Assembly: GCF_000427885.1 (NCBI RefSeq)
Contig: NZ_ATYW01000003.1
Location: 180,158-244,157, forward strand
Direction: 5' to 3'
Length of the DNA: 64,000 nucleotides
Origin: Glycomyces tenuis DSM 44171
GTDB taxonomy: Bacteria; Actinomycetota; Actinomycetes; Mycobacteriales; Micromonosporaceae
Numbering within the stretch: position 1 is the stretch's first letter; each line of letters starts with the position of its first letter. The notes beneath the pieces are model-generated. The model was not told where the DNA came from. It ran no database searches and worked only from the letters and a program-made list of their open reading frames with translations. Below, in pieces: positions 48,198 to 56,491 of the stretch. Position numbers and translations under genes: made by a program.

Positions 48198-49730
48198 GTG
48201 TTCGACGCCCTGTCAGAACGACTGTCGGGAATCTTCGAGTCCATCCGCGGCAAGGGCCGCCTGACCGAAGCTGACATCGACGCCACCGCCCGCGAGATCC
48301 GCCTCGCGCTGCTCGAGGCGGACGTCGCCCTCCCCGTGGTGAAGAGCTTCATCGCCCAGGTCAAGGAGCGATGCAAGGGCGCCGAGGTCTCCAAGGCGCT
48401 CAACCCCGCCCAGCAGATCGTCAAGATCGTCAACGAGGAGCTCGTGGCGATCCTCGGCGGCGAGACCAGGCGCCTGAACTACGCCAAGCAGCCCCCGACG
48501 GTCATCATGCTCGCCGGCCTCCAGGGCGCCGGCAAGACCACCCTCGCCGGGAAGCTCGCCAAGCACCTCAAGAGCGAGGGCCACTCGCCGCTGCTCGTCG
48601 CCGCCGACCTCCAGCGGCCGAACGCGGTCGGGCAGCTCCAGATCATCGCCGAGCGGGCCGGCGTCGCGATCTACGCGCCCGAGCCCGGGTCGGGCGTCGG
48701 CGACCCGATCAAGGTCGCCACCGACTCGGTCGACGAGGCCAAGCGGGCCGGACGCGACGTGGTCATCATCGACACCGCCGGCCGCCTCGGCGTCGACGAG
48801 GAGATGATGGCCCAGGCCCGCGACATCCGCGACGCCACCGAGCCCGACGAGGTCGTCTTCGTCATCGACGCCATGATCGGCCAGGACGCGGTCAACACCG
48901 CCGAGGCCTTCCGCGACGGCGTCGGCATCACCGGCGTGGTCCTCTCCAAGCTCGACGGCGACGCCCGCGGCGGCGCCGCCCTGTCGGTGCGCCACGTCAC
49001 CGGCCAGCCGATCCTCTTCGCCTCCACCGGCGAGAAGCTCGAGGACTTCGACGTCTTCCACCCCGACCGGATGGCCTCGCGCATCCTCGGCATGGGCGAC
49101 ATGCTCACCCTCATCGAGCAGGCCGAGGCCGCCTTCGAGGACGAGCAGAAGGAGGAGATGACCCAGAAGCTCCTCCAGGGCGAGGACTTCACCCTCGAGG
49201 ACTTCCTCGAGCAGATGCAGGCCATCCGCAAGATGGGGCCGATCGGCAACATCCTCAAGATGATGCCGGGCATGGGCCAGATGAAGGACCAGATCGACTC
49301 CATCGACGACAAGCAGATCGACCGCACCACCGCGATCATCCGCTCGATGACGCCCGCGGAGCGGCGCAACTCCAAACTCATCAACGGCTCGCGGCGCCTG
49401 CGCATCGCCAACGGCTCGGGCGTGACCGTCTCCGAGGTCAACCAGCTGCTCACCCGGTTCAAGGACGCGCAGAAGATGATGCGCCAGATGGGCGGCGCCA
49501 TGGGCCTGCCCGGCGGGGGCGGGAGCAAGGCCACCAAGTCGCCCTACGGCAAGCGCAAGGGCAAGAAGGGCAAGAAGAAGGTCGTGCGCCGCGGCGGCGG
49601 CCGCCCGGCCGGGGCCCCGCAGCTGCCCGCCGGGATGCCCGGCGAGATGCCCGACCTCTCCAAGTTGAACCAGGGCGACGTGCCCGACATCGACATCAAC
49701 GAGTTCCTGAAGCAGCAGAAGAAGAAGTAG
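48198..49730 (+). CDS. ffh: Signal recognition particle protein Ffh
   Basis: This 510-residue GTPase has the N-terminal helical domain, G1 GLQGAGKTT at 107-115, DTAGR near 190 and SKLDGDARGG near 250. The methionine-rich M domain (LEQMQAIRKMGPIGNILKMM and on) follows, then a Lys/Arg-rich and Gly/Pro-rich tail of about 75 residues longer than in E. coli. With 4.5S RNA it binds signal sequences and delivers ribosomes to FtsY. The start is a GTG with GAGAGG upstream. Confidence 0.97.
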   Translation: MFDALSERLSGIFESIRGKGRLTEADIDATAREIRLALLEADVALPVVKSFIAQVKERCKGAEVSKALNPAQQIVKIVNEELVAILGGETRRLNYAKQPPTVIMLAGLQGAGKTTLAGKLAKHLKSEGHSPLLVAADLQRPNAVGQLQIIAERAGVAIYAPEPGSGVGDPIKVATDSVDEAKRAGRDVVIIDTAGRLGVDEEMMAQARDIRDATEPDEVVFVIDAMIGQDAVNTAEAFRDGVGITGVVLSKLDGDARGGAALSVRHVTGQPILFASTGEKLEDFDVFHPDRMASRILGMGDMLTLIEQAEAAFEDEQKEEMTQKLLQGEDFTLEDFLEQMQAIRKMGPIGNILKMMPGMGQMKDQIDSIDDKQIDRTTAIIRSMTPAERRNSKLINGSRRLRIANGSGVTVSEVNQLLTRFKDAQKMMRQMGGAMGLPGGGGSKATKSPYGKRKGKKGKKKVVRRGGGRPAGAPQLPAGMPGEMPDLSKLNQGDVPDIDINEFLKQQKKK

Positions 49731-49756
49731 CACACCGACGTCGAGCGCGAGGCGAC

Positions 49757-50866
49757 ATGACCGACAGCCGTGCGACCGGGGGCGGAGCTCGCCCGCTTCA
49801 CATGCGGGTGGTCTGGCTGCCCGACGACACCGTCCGCGACCTCTACGTCGACGGCGACCGGATCACCTTCGAGCCGGTGCCGGGCGCCGAGACCGTCGCC
49901 ACCGGCGGCTACGCCCTGCCGGGCCTGGTCGACGCCCACTGCCACATCGGCATCAGGCGCGGGGCCGCGCCGATCGAGAGCCTCGACGAGGCCCGCTCGC
50001 TCGCCCACACCGACCGCGACGCGGGCGTCCTGGCCATCCGCGACGCCGGATCGCCGTTCCCCTACCCCGAGCTCGTCGGCGAGGACGGCATGCCGCGCCT
50101 CATCCGCGCCGGGCACCACGTCGCCGCCTCCAAGCGCTACCTGAGGGGCATCGGCCTCGAATGCGAACCTGACGAGGTCGTGGGCGCGCTGGCCCGGCAG
50201 GCGAAGCTCGGCGACGGCTGGGTCAAGCTCGTCGGCGACTGGATCGACCGCTCCAAGGGCGACCTCGCCCCCAGCTTCGAGCCCGAGGTCCTGACCGCCG
50301 CTATCCACGCCGCCCAGGCCGAGGGCGCCAAGGTCGCCGTCCACACCTTCTCCGAGGAGGCCATCGCCTGCGTCGTCGAGGCCGGGGCCGACTCGATCGA
50401 GCACGGCACGGGGCTGTCGGTCGAGCTGCTCGACCGGATGGCCGCCCAGGGCACCGCGCTCGTGCCGACCATGATCAACATCGAGACCTTCGACGACATC
50501 GCCGCCGGAGCCGACGCCAAGTTCCCCGCCTACGCCGCGCACATGCGGCGCCTGAAGGCCGGATTCGCCGAGGTCGTGCGCGCCGCCTGGGAGGCGGGCG
50601 TGCCGGTCTACCTCGGCACCGACGCGGGCGGCGGCATCGACCACGGCCTGGCCGCCGAGGAGATGCACCTGCTGCACACCGAGGCCGGGATCCCCGCCGC
50701 GGAGGTGCTCGCCGCCTCCTCCTGGCGGGCCCGCCAGTGGCTCGGCCTGCCGCCCGAGCTCGGCGACGTCGTCGTCTACGACTCCGATCCGCGAACCGGG
50801 CTCGCCGCCGTCCGCGAACCGCGGCTGATCGTCCTGCGGGGGCGCCTGGTCCACCGCCGCCTGTGA
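49757..50866 (+). CDS. Amidohydrolase family protein
   Basis: This 369-residue protein has the metal-binding HxH of the amidohydrolase barrel in GLVDAHCHIG (His61, His63), then HTFSEEA (His196), EHGTG (His216) and GTDAGGG (Asp289). It probably hydrolyses an amide or lactam bond in an unknown substrate with a bound metal. It starts 26 bases after ffh and may be cotranscribed. From memory, an amidohydrolase gene also follows ffh in Mycobacterium tuberculosis. Confidence 0.85.
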   Translation: MTDSRATGGGARPLHMRVVWLPDDTVRDLYVDGDRITFEPVPGAETVATGGYALPGLVDAHCHIGIRRGAAPIESLDEARSLAHTDRDAGVLAIRDAGSPFPYPELVGEDGMPRLIRAGHHVAASKRYLRGIGLECEPDEVVGALARQAKLGDGWVKLVGDWIDRSKGDLAPSFEPEVLTAAIHAAQAEGAKVAVHTFSEEAIACVVEAGADSIEHGTGLSVELLDRMAAQGTALVPTMINIETFDDIAAGADAKFPAYAAHMRRLKAGFAEVVRAAWEAGVPVYLGTDAGGGIDHGLAAEEMHLLHTEAGIPAAEVLAASSWRARQWLGLPPELGDVVVYDSDPRTGLAAVREPRLIVLRGRLVHRRL

Positions 50867-50959
50867 GGGCCGGACCCGAAAACGCATTCCCCGAAGCTGG
50901 CGGGCCTCGTATAAGGTGAAGCTCGATGTGTCCGCCCCATCAAAGGAAGTTGTGAAGCA

Positions 50960-51286
50960 ATGGCCTACCCACCAATGCCGCCCCAGCAGCCCGGCTACCA
51001 GCAGCCCCCCGCAGCCCCGAAGAACGGGATGGGCACCTCCGGGCTCGTCCTCGGCATCATCGGCGCCCTCGGGGGCCTGTTCATCCCCTGCATCGGCTGG
51101 ATCCTCGGCATCCTCGCCGTCATCTTCGGCGCCGTCGGCACCTCCCGCGTCAACAAGGGCGAGGCCAACAACAAGGGCGCCGCCACGACCGGGCTCATCC
51201 TCGGCATCGCCGCGATCGTGCTCGCGACGCTCGCCATGTTCTTCTGGGCCGACGTCAACGCCGACCTGATGGACCAGTACCAATAG
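50960..51286 (+). CDS. DUF4190 small membrane protein
   Basis: This 108-residue protein has a Pro/Gln-rich head of about 22 residues and two hydrophobic segments (SGLVLGIIGALGGLFIPCIG and GLILGIAAIVLATLAMFF). Between them lies a basic/Asn-rich linker (TSRVNKGEANNKGAATTG) typical of DUF4190. The role is unknown. AAGGAAG precedes the ATG. The next gene encodes a longer homologue. Confidence 0.82.
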   Translation: MAYPPMPPQQPGYQQPPAAPKNGMGTSGLVLGIIGALGGLFIPCIGWILGILAVIFGAVGTSRVNKGEANNKGAATTGLILGIAAIVLATLAMFFWADVNADLMDQYQ

Positions 51287-51394
51287 CTCCCTGCCCATAG
51301 CGTGAGCGGCCGGACACCCCTCGCCGCCACCTGTGGCCGGGTTGGCTATCGTGAACGCCTGTGTCGTTTCCGCCCGAGCAGAGAGTTTGAAGCG

Positions 51395-51892
51395 ATGACG
51401 TATCCCCCGCCTCCGGACCAGTCCGGCCAGGGCGGTTTCCAGTACGATCCGTACGGCAACCAGCCCGGTTCCCAGCCGCCCAGCCCCCAAGGCGGAGGCT
51501 ACAGCCCCCAACCCCAGCAGCCGGGATACCCGCCGCAGCCGCAGCCCGGATACCAGGCGCAGCAGCCCGCTTACGGTCCGCCGCAGATGCCCCCTGCGTA
51601 CGGCGCCCCGATGATGCAGCAGCCGAAGAACGGGCTCGGCGTCGCCGGCATGGTCACCGGCATCATCGGCATCGTCCTCTTCTGGTGCGGGATCGTCGGC
51701 ATCGTCCTGGCGATCCTCGCCGTCGTCTTCGGCGGCGTCGGCATCGCCCGGGCGAACCGCGGCGAAGCCACCAACAAGGGCATGGCCACCGCCGGTGTCG
51801 TCCTCGGCGTCATCACGCTGGCCTTGGACATCGTCTACTGGATCTGGTGGGGGTCGGTCTGGGGCGCCGCGATGACCAGCAGCATGTACTGA
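51395..51892 (+). CDS. DUF4190 membrane protein with long Pro/Gln-rich head
   Basis: This 165-residue protein repeats the plan of the gene before it: two hydrophobic segments around a basic linker (GIARANRGEATNKGMATAG), here after a head of about 75 residues built of YPPQPQPGYQ-like repeats. The two genes are tandem paralogues. The Pro/Gln/Gly/Tyr-rich head is probably disordered and cytoplasmic. The function is unknown. Confidence 0.8.
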   Translation: MTYPPPPDQSGQGGFQYDPYGNQPGSQPPSPQGGGYSPQPQQPGYPPQPQPGYQAQQPAYGPPQMPPAYGAPMMQQPKNGLGVAGMVTGIIGIVLFWCGIVGIVLAILAVVFGGVGIARANRGEATNKGMATAGVVLGVITLALDIVYWIWWGSVWGAAMTSSMY

Positions 51893-51950
51893 TCGAAGCG
51901 ACGACGTCCGGCGGCGCGAGCACGAGCTCGCGCCGCCGGACGCGTGTCCG

Positions 51951-52307
51951 CTAGAAGCGGACCAGGCAGAAGGGGTGCCCCGCCGGGTCGGCGAAGACCC
52001 GGAAGCCCTCGCCGCCGCCCTCGAGGCGCCTCGCGCCGAGCTCCAGCACCGCCCGCTCGCCCTCGTCGAGGTCGTCGACCCTCACGTCGATGTGCATCTG
52101 CTGGTGGACCTCCGGGTCCGGCCAGGTCGGGGTGCGGTAGACCTCGGCCTGCTGGAAGGCGATCCCGGGCCGGTCGGCGGCGTCGCCGATGACCACCCAG
52201 TCGCCGTCGTCCTGCACCTGCACCATGCCGAGCAGTTCGCGGTAGAACGCGGAGAGCCGCTGCGGATCAGGGCAGTCGATGATGAGTCCGTGCCATTTTC
52301 CTATCAT
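51951..52307 (-). CDS. VOC family protein
   Basis: This 118-residue protein is one VOC unit: WHGLIIDCPDPQRLSAFYRE followed by LLGM at the start, then HQQMHIDVRVDDLDEGERAV and FADPAGHPFCLVRF at the end. The ligand is unknown. It stands between the DUF4190 gene (convergent) and tatB. It is the fifth VOC gene in the window. Confidence 0.85.
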   Translation of the reverse strand: MIGKWHGLIIDCPDPQRLSAFYRELLGMVQVQDDGDWVVIGDAADRPGIAFQQAEVYRTPTWPDPEVHQQMHIDVRVDDLDEGERAVLELGARRLEGGGEGFRVFADPAGHPFCLVRF

Positions 52308-52365
52308 CCAGGCAGTGTCGCAGGCGCGTGTGACATGCGCGGCCCGTACGGGGGCGAACGGCGGC

Positions 52366-52815
52366 TCAGGTGGCGTCGTCGTAGCGGTTCGCGGCCCGCT
52401 CGCCGGTCGACTCGCCGCCGACGGCCTTCGAAGCGCTCCCGCGGACGCGGCTGCCGTTCACCTTGCGCCGGGTGTCCTCGATGCCGCGGGTGGTCTCCTC
52501 GAGGTCGTCCTTGAGCGGCTTGGTGCCCTCCTGGAGGTCCTTCATCGTGGCCTTGAGCGGGTTGGTCAGCATCTCCTGGTCCTCTTCGCTCAGGATGTGC
52601 TTGCGGACGAAGGTCTTGGGGTTGAGGTCCTCGGGCTTGATGTCGGTGCCGATCTCGCGGCTGAGGTCGGAGGCGGCGTTCGAGGCCATCTGGCGGGCCT
52701 TGGCGATGAACCGGCGGAGGTTGCGCAGCGCCTCGGGCAGCTTGTCGGGGCCCCACAGGAAGATGGCGATGAGGATGATGACGAGGAACTCGACTCCTCC
52801 GAAACCTCCGAACAC
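52366..52815 (-). CDS. tatB: Twin-arginine translocase subunit TatB
   Basis: This 149-residue protein begins VFGGFGGVEFLVIILIAIFL, a single transmembrane helix, then the TatA/B hinge WGPDKLPEALRNLRR, an amphipathic helix and a long charged C-terminal region. Length and the GPDKLPE hinge favour TatB over TatA. The start is a GTG with GGGAGG upstream; a longer reading to 52878 would place about 20 non-conserved residues before the membrane helix. It sits beside htrA, as in mycobacteria. Confidence 0.88.
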   Translation of the reverse strand: MFGGFGGVEFLVIILIAIFLWGPDKLPEALRNLRRFIAKARQMASNAASDLSREIGTDIKPEDLNPKTFVRKHILSEEDQEMLTNPLKATMKDLQEGTKPLKDDLEETTRGIEDTRRKVNGSRVRGSASKAVGGESTGERAANRYDDAT

Positions 52816-52994
52816 CCTGACCTCCCTGACGCCGACGAATCTTCGCCAAGAGTATTCGCTTGCCGGAACGAATGCCAAGGCGGCCCGCGCGGGGTCTCGG
52901 CGAGGTCACGGCTCGTACGTCCGCGCGCACGCGGATCAGGCGTCGGCTCGGGACGCGCCCTCACCGGGTGAAGACGCACGCCCGCGCCGCGGCG

Positions 52995-54257
52995 TCAGTC
53001 GGCGGCCGCGGCCAGGGTCACCTGGGCGCTGTGCTCCTGGCCGTCGCGCTCGTAGACCACGGTCACCGTGGTGCCCGGCGCGAGCTTGCGGACGAGCGCG
53101 ATCAGCTCCGTGTTCTCGGTGACGGTCTTGCCGTCGAAGCTGGTCAGCACGTCGCCGTTCTGGAGGCCCGCCTCCGCGGCCGGGGAGTCCGGCAGGATCT
53201 CGCTCAAGACCACGCCGACGCCCAGCTCCTCGTCGCCCAGCTCGGCACCGAGCACCGTGTGCGAGGCCGAGCCGGTCGCGATGATCTCGTCGGCGATGCG
53301 CTTGGCCTGGTTGATCGGGATCGCGAAGCCGATGCCGATGCTCCCGGCCTGCTCGCCTTCGGCGGCCGTCGAGGCGATCGCCGTGTTGATGCCGATGACC
53401 TGCCCGGCGACGTCGGTGAGCGGCCCGCCGGAGTTGCCGGGATTGATCGCCGCGTCCGTCTGGATCGCGGCCATGACCGACTCGATCTCGCCGGTGGAGT
53501 CCTGCGTCAGGACCGGCCGGTCGATCGCCGAGACGATCCCCTCGGTGACGGTCGAGGACAGCCCGAGCGGCGCGCCGATCGCGAGCACCGGGTCGCCCAC
53601 GGCCATTTGGTCGGAGTCGGCCAGGACCATCGCCGGATGGTCCTCGCCGTCGATCTTCAGGACGGCCACATCGGAGTCCGGGTCCGAGCCGACGACGTCG
53701 GCCGTGGCGACCTCGCCGTCGTTGAACAGGACCTCCAGCTGCTCGGCCGGTTCAGTGCCGCCGCCGACCACCACGTGGTGGTTGGTCATGATGTAGCCGT
53801 CGTCGCTGACGATGAAGCCCGAGCCGTTGCCGCCGCCGGGGGTCAGCACCGTGACCACCGAGGGCATGATGCCCTCGACGACCCCGGCCACCGAGTCGGG
53901 CGCGCGGTCGACCTGCGGCTGGGCGCCGGTGATGGTGCCGCCGAGGGCGTCCGTGCGGGTCGCCCAGATGCCGATGGCGGCCCCGAGGGTCCCGGCGACG
54001 AGCGCCACGACCGCCGAGACGGCGACGACCAGGCCGAGGCCGGCGCGCGGCGCCGTCGCCGGACGGGGCCGGAGCGGCTCGATCGGGGGAGCGACGGGGG
54101 CCGGCCTGGTCTCGATGACGGCGTGGCTGGCGGGGTCGCGCCAGGGGTCGGCGGGGGCTTCGGGGTTCCACCAGGCCGAGGTCTGCCGCCCGACCGGCCG
54201 GTGCTCCGGGGGAGGAGCGCCGGGGGAGGCCTGGGGTTGGTCGGTGCCGTAGCTCAT
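52995..54257 (-). CDS. htrA: Membrane-anchored HtrA/DegP-type serine protease
   Basis: This 420-residue protein has a Pro-rich cytoplasmic head, a transmembrane segment (about 72-98), and a trypsin-like domain with triad His161 (TNHHVV), Asp196 (DSDVAVLK) and Ser276 (GNSGGP). A C-terminal PDZ domain (about 325-415) includes LPDSPAAEAGLQNGDVL. It degrades or refolds damaged exported proteins. It lies upstream of tatB on the same strand with a 180-base gap. Confidence 0.95.
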   Translation of the reverse strand: MSYGTDQPQASPGAPPPEHRPVGRQTSAWWNPEAPADPWRDPASHAVIETRPAPVAPPIEPLRPRPATAPRAGLGLVVAVSAVVALVAGTLGAAIGIWATRTDALGGTITGAQPQVDRAPDSVAGVVEGIMPSVVTVLTPGGGNGSGFIVSDDGYIMTNHHVVVGGGTEPAEQLEVLFNDGEVATADVVGSDPDSDVAVLKIDGEDHPAMVLADSDQMAVGDPVLAIGAPLGLSSTVTEGIVSAIDRPVLTQDSTGEIESVMAAIQTDAAINPGNSGGPLTDVAGQVIGINTAIASTAAEGEQAGSIGIGFAIPINQAKRIADEIIATGSASHTVLGAELGDEELGVGVVLSEILPDSPAAEAGLQNGDVLTSFDGKTVTENTELIALVRKLAPGTTVTVVYERDGQEHSAQVTLAAAAD

Positions 54258-54432
54258 GTCTTGTCCCCTCGTGGGTACGGCCTGCGCTGGTGGACGTCCG
54301 CTGAGCGCCGATCGGCTGGAGCCGGTCCGGCAGGGGCCCGTTCCGTTGGTCCCATTGTCGCCTACGGCCGCAAGAACGGCACACGGATCCGCATCGGGGT
54401 GATCCTCACCGGTCCGTTCGCGCGCATAGCGA

Positions 54433-54466
54433 AGACTCGCCTCAAACGCGTGCCCGAGGCGAGTCT
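54433..54466 (-). terminator. Hairpin after the DUF3117 gene
   Basis: AGACTCGCCTC and GAGGCGAGTCT pair perfectly across a twelve-base loop, 52 bases beyond the DUF3117 stop on the minus strand and upstream of htrA. Confidence 0.65.
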
Positions 54467-54518
54467 CCAGTGTCCGTTCGGCGGTGGGGTGTGCGCCGGG
54501 TGGGGTGCTTGGCGTCGA

Positions 54519-54686
54519 CTACTCGAGTGCGCCTTGGAGCTCTTTGTTGAGCGTCTCGGCTTCCTCCGGAGTCATTTCGACCACGAGCCGGCCTCCGCCT
54601 TCCAGCGGGACCCGCATGATGACGCCGCGGCCCTCCTGGGTAACCTCCAACGGACCATCACCAGTCCGCGGCTTCATGGCCGCCAT
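54519..54686 (-). CDS. DUF3117 small protein
   Basis: This 55-residue protein is nearly all one conserved unit: MAAMKPRTGDGPLEVTQEGR, then VIMRVPLEGGGRLVVEMTPE and LNKELQGALE. It is a typical DUF3117 protein, found throughout Actinobacteria with unknown function. The ATG has GAGGGGAGA upstream; a start seven codons earlier is less likely. A hairpin follows. Confidence 0.9.
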   Translation of the reverse strand: MAAMKPRTGDGPLEVTQEGRGVIMRVPLEGGGRLVVEMTPEEAETLNKELQGALE

Positions 54687-54858
54687 ATTCGTCTCCCCTC
54701 GATCCAAGGTCGCAGGTTGCGACTCGACGTTGCTAGATCAAGTTTCCCCGATGACATGGGCGAGAGCCAACTCGCCCCTCCGGGTATGTGACAAAGTTCC
54801 GGAGAAATCGCCCATAAGAGTCAAACAGGGCATATGGAATCGTGCCTGGATAGAGGGC

Positions 54859-55359
54859 TTATTCCTCGGGGTCCTGTTCGTGCTCGACACCGAGGAGGAA
54901 CGCGGTGCCGTCGATCTCGCGGCCGTAGGGGGCGACGAACGTCGGCAGCTCCGTCGGGCCCAGCGAGCGGACATAGGACCAGAACCGGCGCACGGCCTCG
55001 GCCCGGTCCACGGCCTCGATCGGGATCGACAGCGTCACCAGCCAGTCGCTGCGGCGCTCGGCCGTCGGCAGCGCGCCGACCAGCGAGCCCCACGCGGCCT
55101 CGTCCAGCGGCGCCCAGCCCTCCTCGGGCCCTTCGAGCGGCACGGCGGCCTCGGACGGCTCCTCGAGGCGGCGGCGGTAGGCGACGGCCTCGCCCTCGAC
55201 CCGGCCCAGTGCGAAGACCCCGCCGGGGCCCGCCAGGGCCACCTCGTCGCCGTCCTCGGCGCCCGCGGGGACACCGGCGGCGGACTTGACCGAGTCGACC
55301 TCATAGGCCTGTTGCTCAGTGAAGTCGTCCTCGTTCAACACCAGCAGCCAATAACGCAT
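54859..55359 (-). CDS. Unknown protein, last gene of the FtsK-type module
   Basis: This 166-residue protein is not recognised. It starts MRYWLLVLNEDDFTEQQAYE and ends in an acidic tail (EHEQDPEE). The middle has GDEVALAGPGGVFALGRVEG and a later part has SDWLVTLSIPIEAVDRAEA and FWSYVRSLGP. The opening resembles the first strand of small restriction-linked EVE/PUA-like domains, but the rest does not support that. It lies 81 bases after the DivIVA-like gene on the same strand. Confidence 0.65.
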   Translation of the reverse strand: MRYWLLVLNEDDFTEQQAYEVDSVKSAAGVPAGAEDGDEVALAGPGGVFALGRVEGEAVAYRRRLEEPSEAAVPLEGPEEGWAPLDEAAWGSLVGALPTAERRSDWLVTLSIPIEAVDRAEAVRRFWSYVRSLGPTELPTFVAPYGREIDGTAFLLGVEHEQDPEE

Positions 55360-55440
55360 CGTCCAATCCCATCACGTTCGCGCCGCGCGGCCTCGCCGTG
55401 CCCGGCCCGCCGCGCCGTGCCTCACTCCCGACCGGGAGCC

Positions 55441-55794
55441 CTACCGCTCGGCGTCCGCCTCGGCGGCCGGAGCCTCGCCCTCGTCCGCGCCGGAGCGCTC
55501 GACGCCGGCCAGCTCCTTCTCCAACTCCGCCAGCATCTCGTCGCGGCGCCCGATCTCCCAGGCGAGCCGGTTCAGGGCCGCGTCCACCTGATCCATGCGG
55601 TAGCCGCGCAGGCCCGTGTCGAAGCGCAGCGAGCCGACCTTCTCCTCGGTCACCGCCTCCTCCTCGTCCAGGCCCGGAGGCGCGCCCTCGGCCTCGTCGT
55701 CTTGCAGGCCGTCCCGGCCGGTGGCCCAGACGACGATCGAGAACGCGATCCACACGCCGATGGCCGCGACCACGACCGGCAGCACCAAGCTCAC
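55441..55794 (-). CDS. Membrane-anchored DivIVA-domain-like protein
   Basis: This 117-residue protein has one transmembrane segment at the N-terminus (LVLPVVVAAIGVWIAFSIVV), an acidic linker, and then RFDTGLRGYRMDQVDAALNR followed by LAWEIGRRDEML. The latter is the DivIVA-type helix motif (F-x-x-x-x-x-G-Y-x-x-x-x-V-D). Such proteins mark curved membrane or poles. The GTG chosen has GGAGGG four bases upstream. It starts 18 bases after the coiled-coil membrane gene. Confidence 0.78.
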   Translation of the reverse strand: MSLVLPVVVAAIGVWIAFSIVVWATGRDGLQDDEAEGAPPGLDEEEAVTEEKVGSLRFDTGLRGYRMDQVDAALNRLAWEIGRRDEMLAELEKELAGVERSGADEGEAPAAEADAER

Positions 55795-55812
55795 AGGACC
55801 CTCCAAAGGCTC

Positions 55813-56469
55813 TCACGCGAAGAACGCGACATAAGCGAACAGCGCCATTGTGACGACCGCGAGCGTCACTCCGAGACGCGGGTTGTGGGGCACGACCGCC
55901 TTGATCGGCTTCCCGGCCCGGTCGTACATCGGCACGCGCGGCTTGTTGGCCGCCCCCACCAGCACATATCCCACCAGCGCGGCCAGGACCGGAGGCAGGA
56001 AGGCGACCCACCACGAGGAGTCCCCGCCGCCGGTGGCGCGCAGCCAGATCAGCTGCCCCGAGAAGCAGACGGCCATCGCGGCGCCGTAGACGAGCAGTTC
56101 GCGCACGACGTGGTGCGCGCGCGGCAGGAGCGTGGGGCGCTGCGCCGCCCGCATCGTCGCCAGGCGCGCGTCCCCGGCCTCCCGCAGGCGCACCCGCGCG
56201 TCCCGCAGGACGGTCTCCACCTCGCCGTCCGCGCCGTCGCCTCCCTGGGCGGCCGGCGGGGCGGGCGCCAGATCGGGCACGGGGCGCCGCAGCGCCGCGC
56301 AGCCCTCGGCGAGCGAGGCGACCTCCTCGTCGAGCTCGGTCCGCAGCGCCTCCAGGGCCTGGCGCCGCCGCGCGAGCCGCTTGCCCGTCCGCTCGGCGCC
56401 CGCCGCGGTGTCGGCGTCCAGCTTCGCCAGCTCGTGGACGAGCTCGTTGTAGTCGTTCAGGGCGTTCAC
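55813..56469 (-). CDS. Coiled-coil protein with about three membrane segments
   Basis: This 218-residue protein is not recognised. The first half is helical and charged (ERTGKRLARRRQALEALRTE followed by LDEEVASLAEG), then three hydrophobic segments (about 120-140, 153-172 and 197-217). GAGGAG stands eight bases before the GTG. It directly follows the FtsK-like gene with a 22-base gap. It is a good candidate for the membrane partner of that soluble ATPase. Confidence 0.7.
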   Translation of the reverse strand: MNALNDYNELVHELAKLDADTAAGAERTGKRLARRRQALEALRTELDEEVASLAEGCAALRRPVPDLAPAPPAAQGGDGADGEVETVLRDARVRLREAGDARLATMRAAQRPTLLPRAHHVVRELLVYGAAMAVCFSGQLIWLRATGGGDSSWWVAFLPPVLAALVGYVLVGAANKPRVPMYDRAGKPIKAVVPHNPRLGVTLAVVTMALFAYVAFFA

Positions 56470-56491
56470 CGCGCAGCCTCCTCGATGACCA

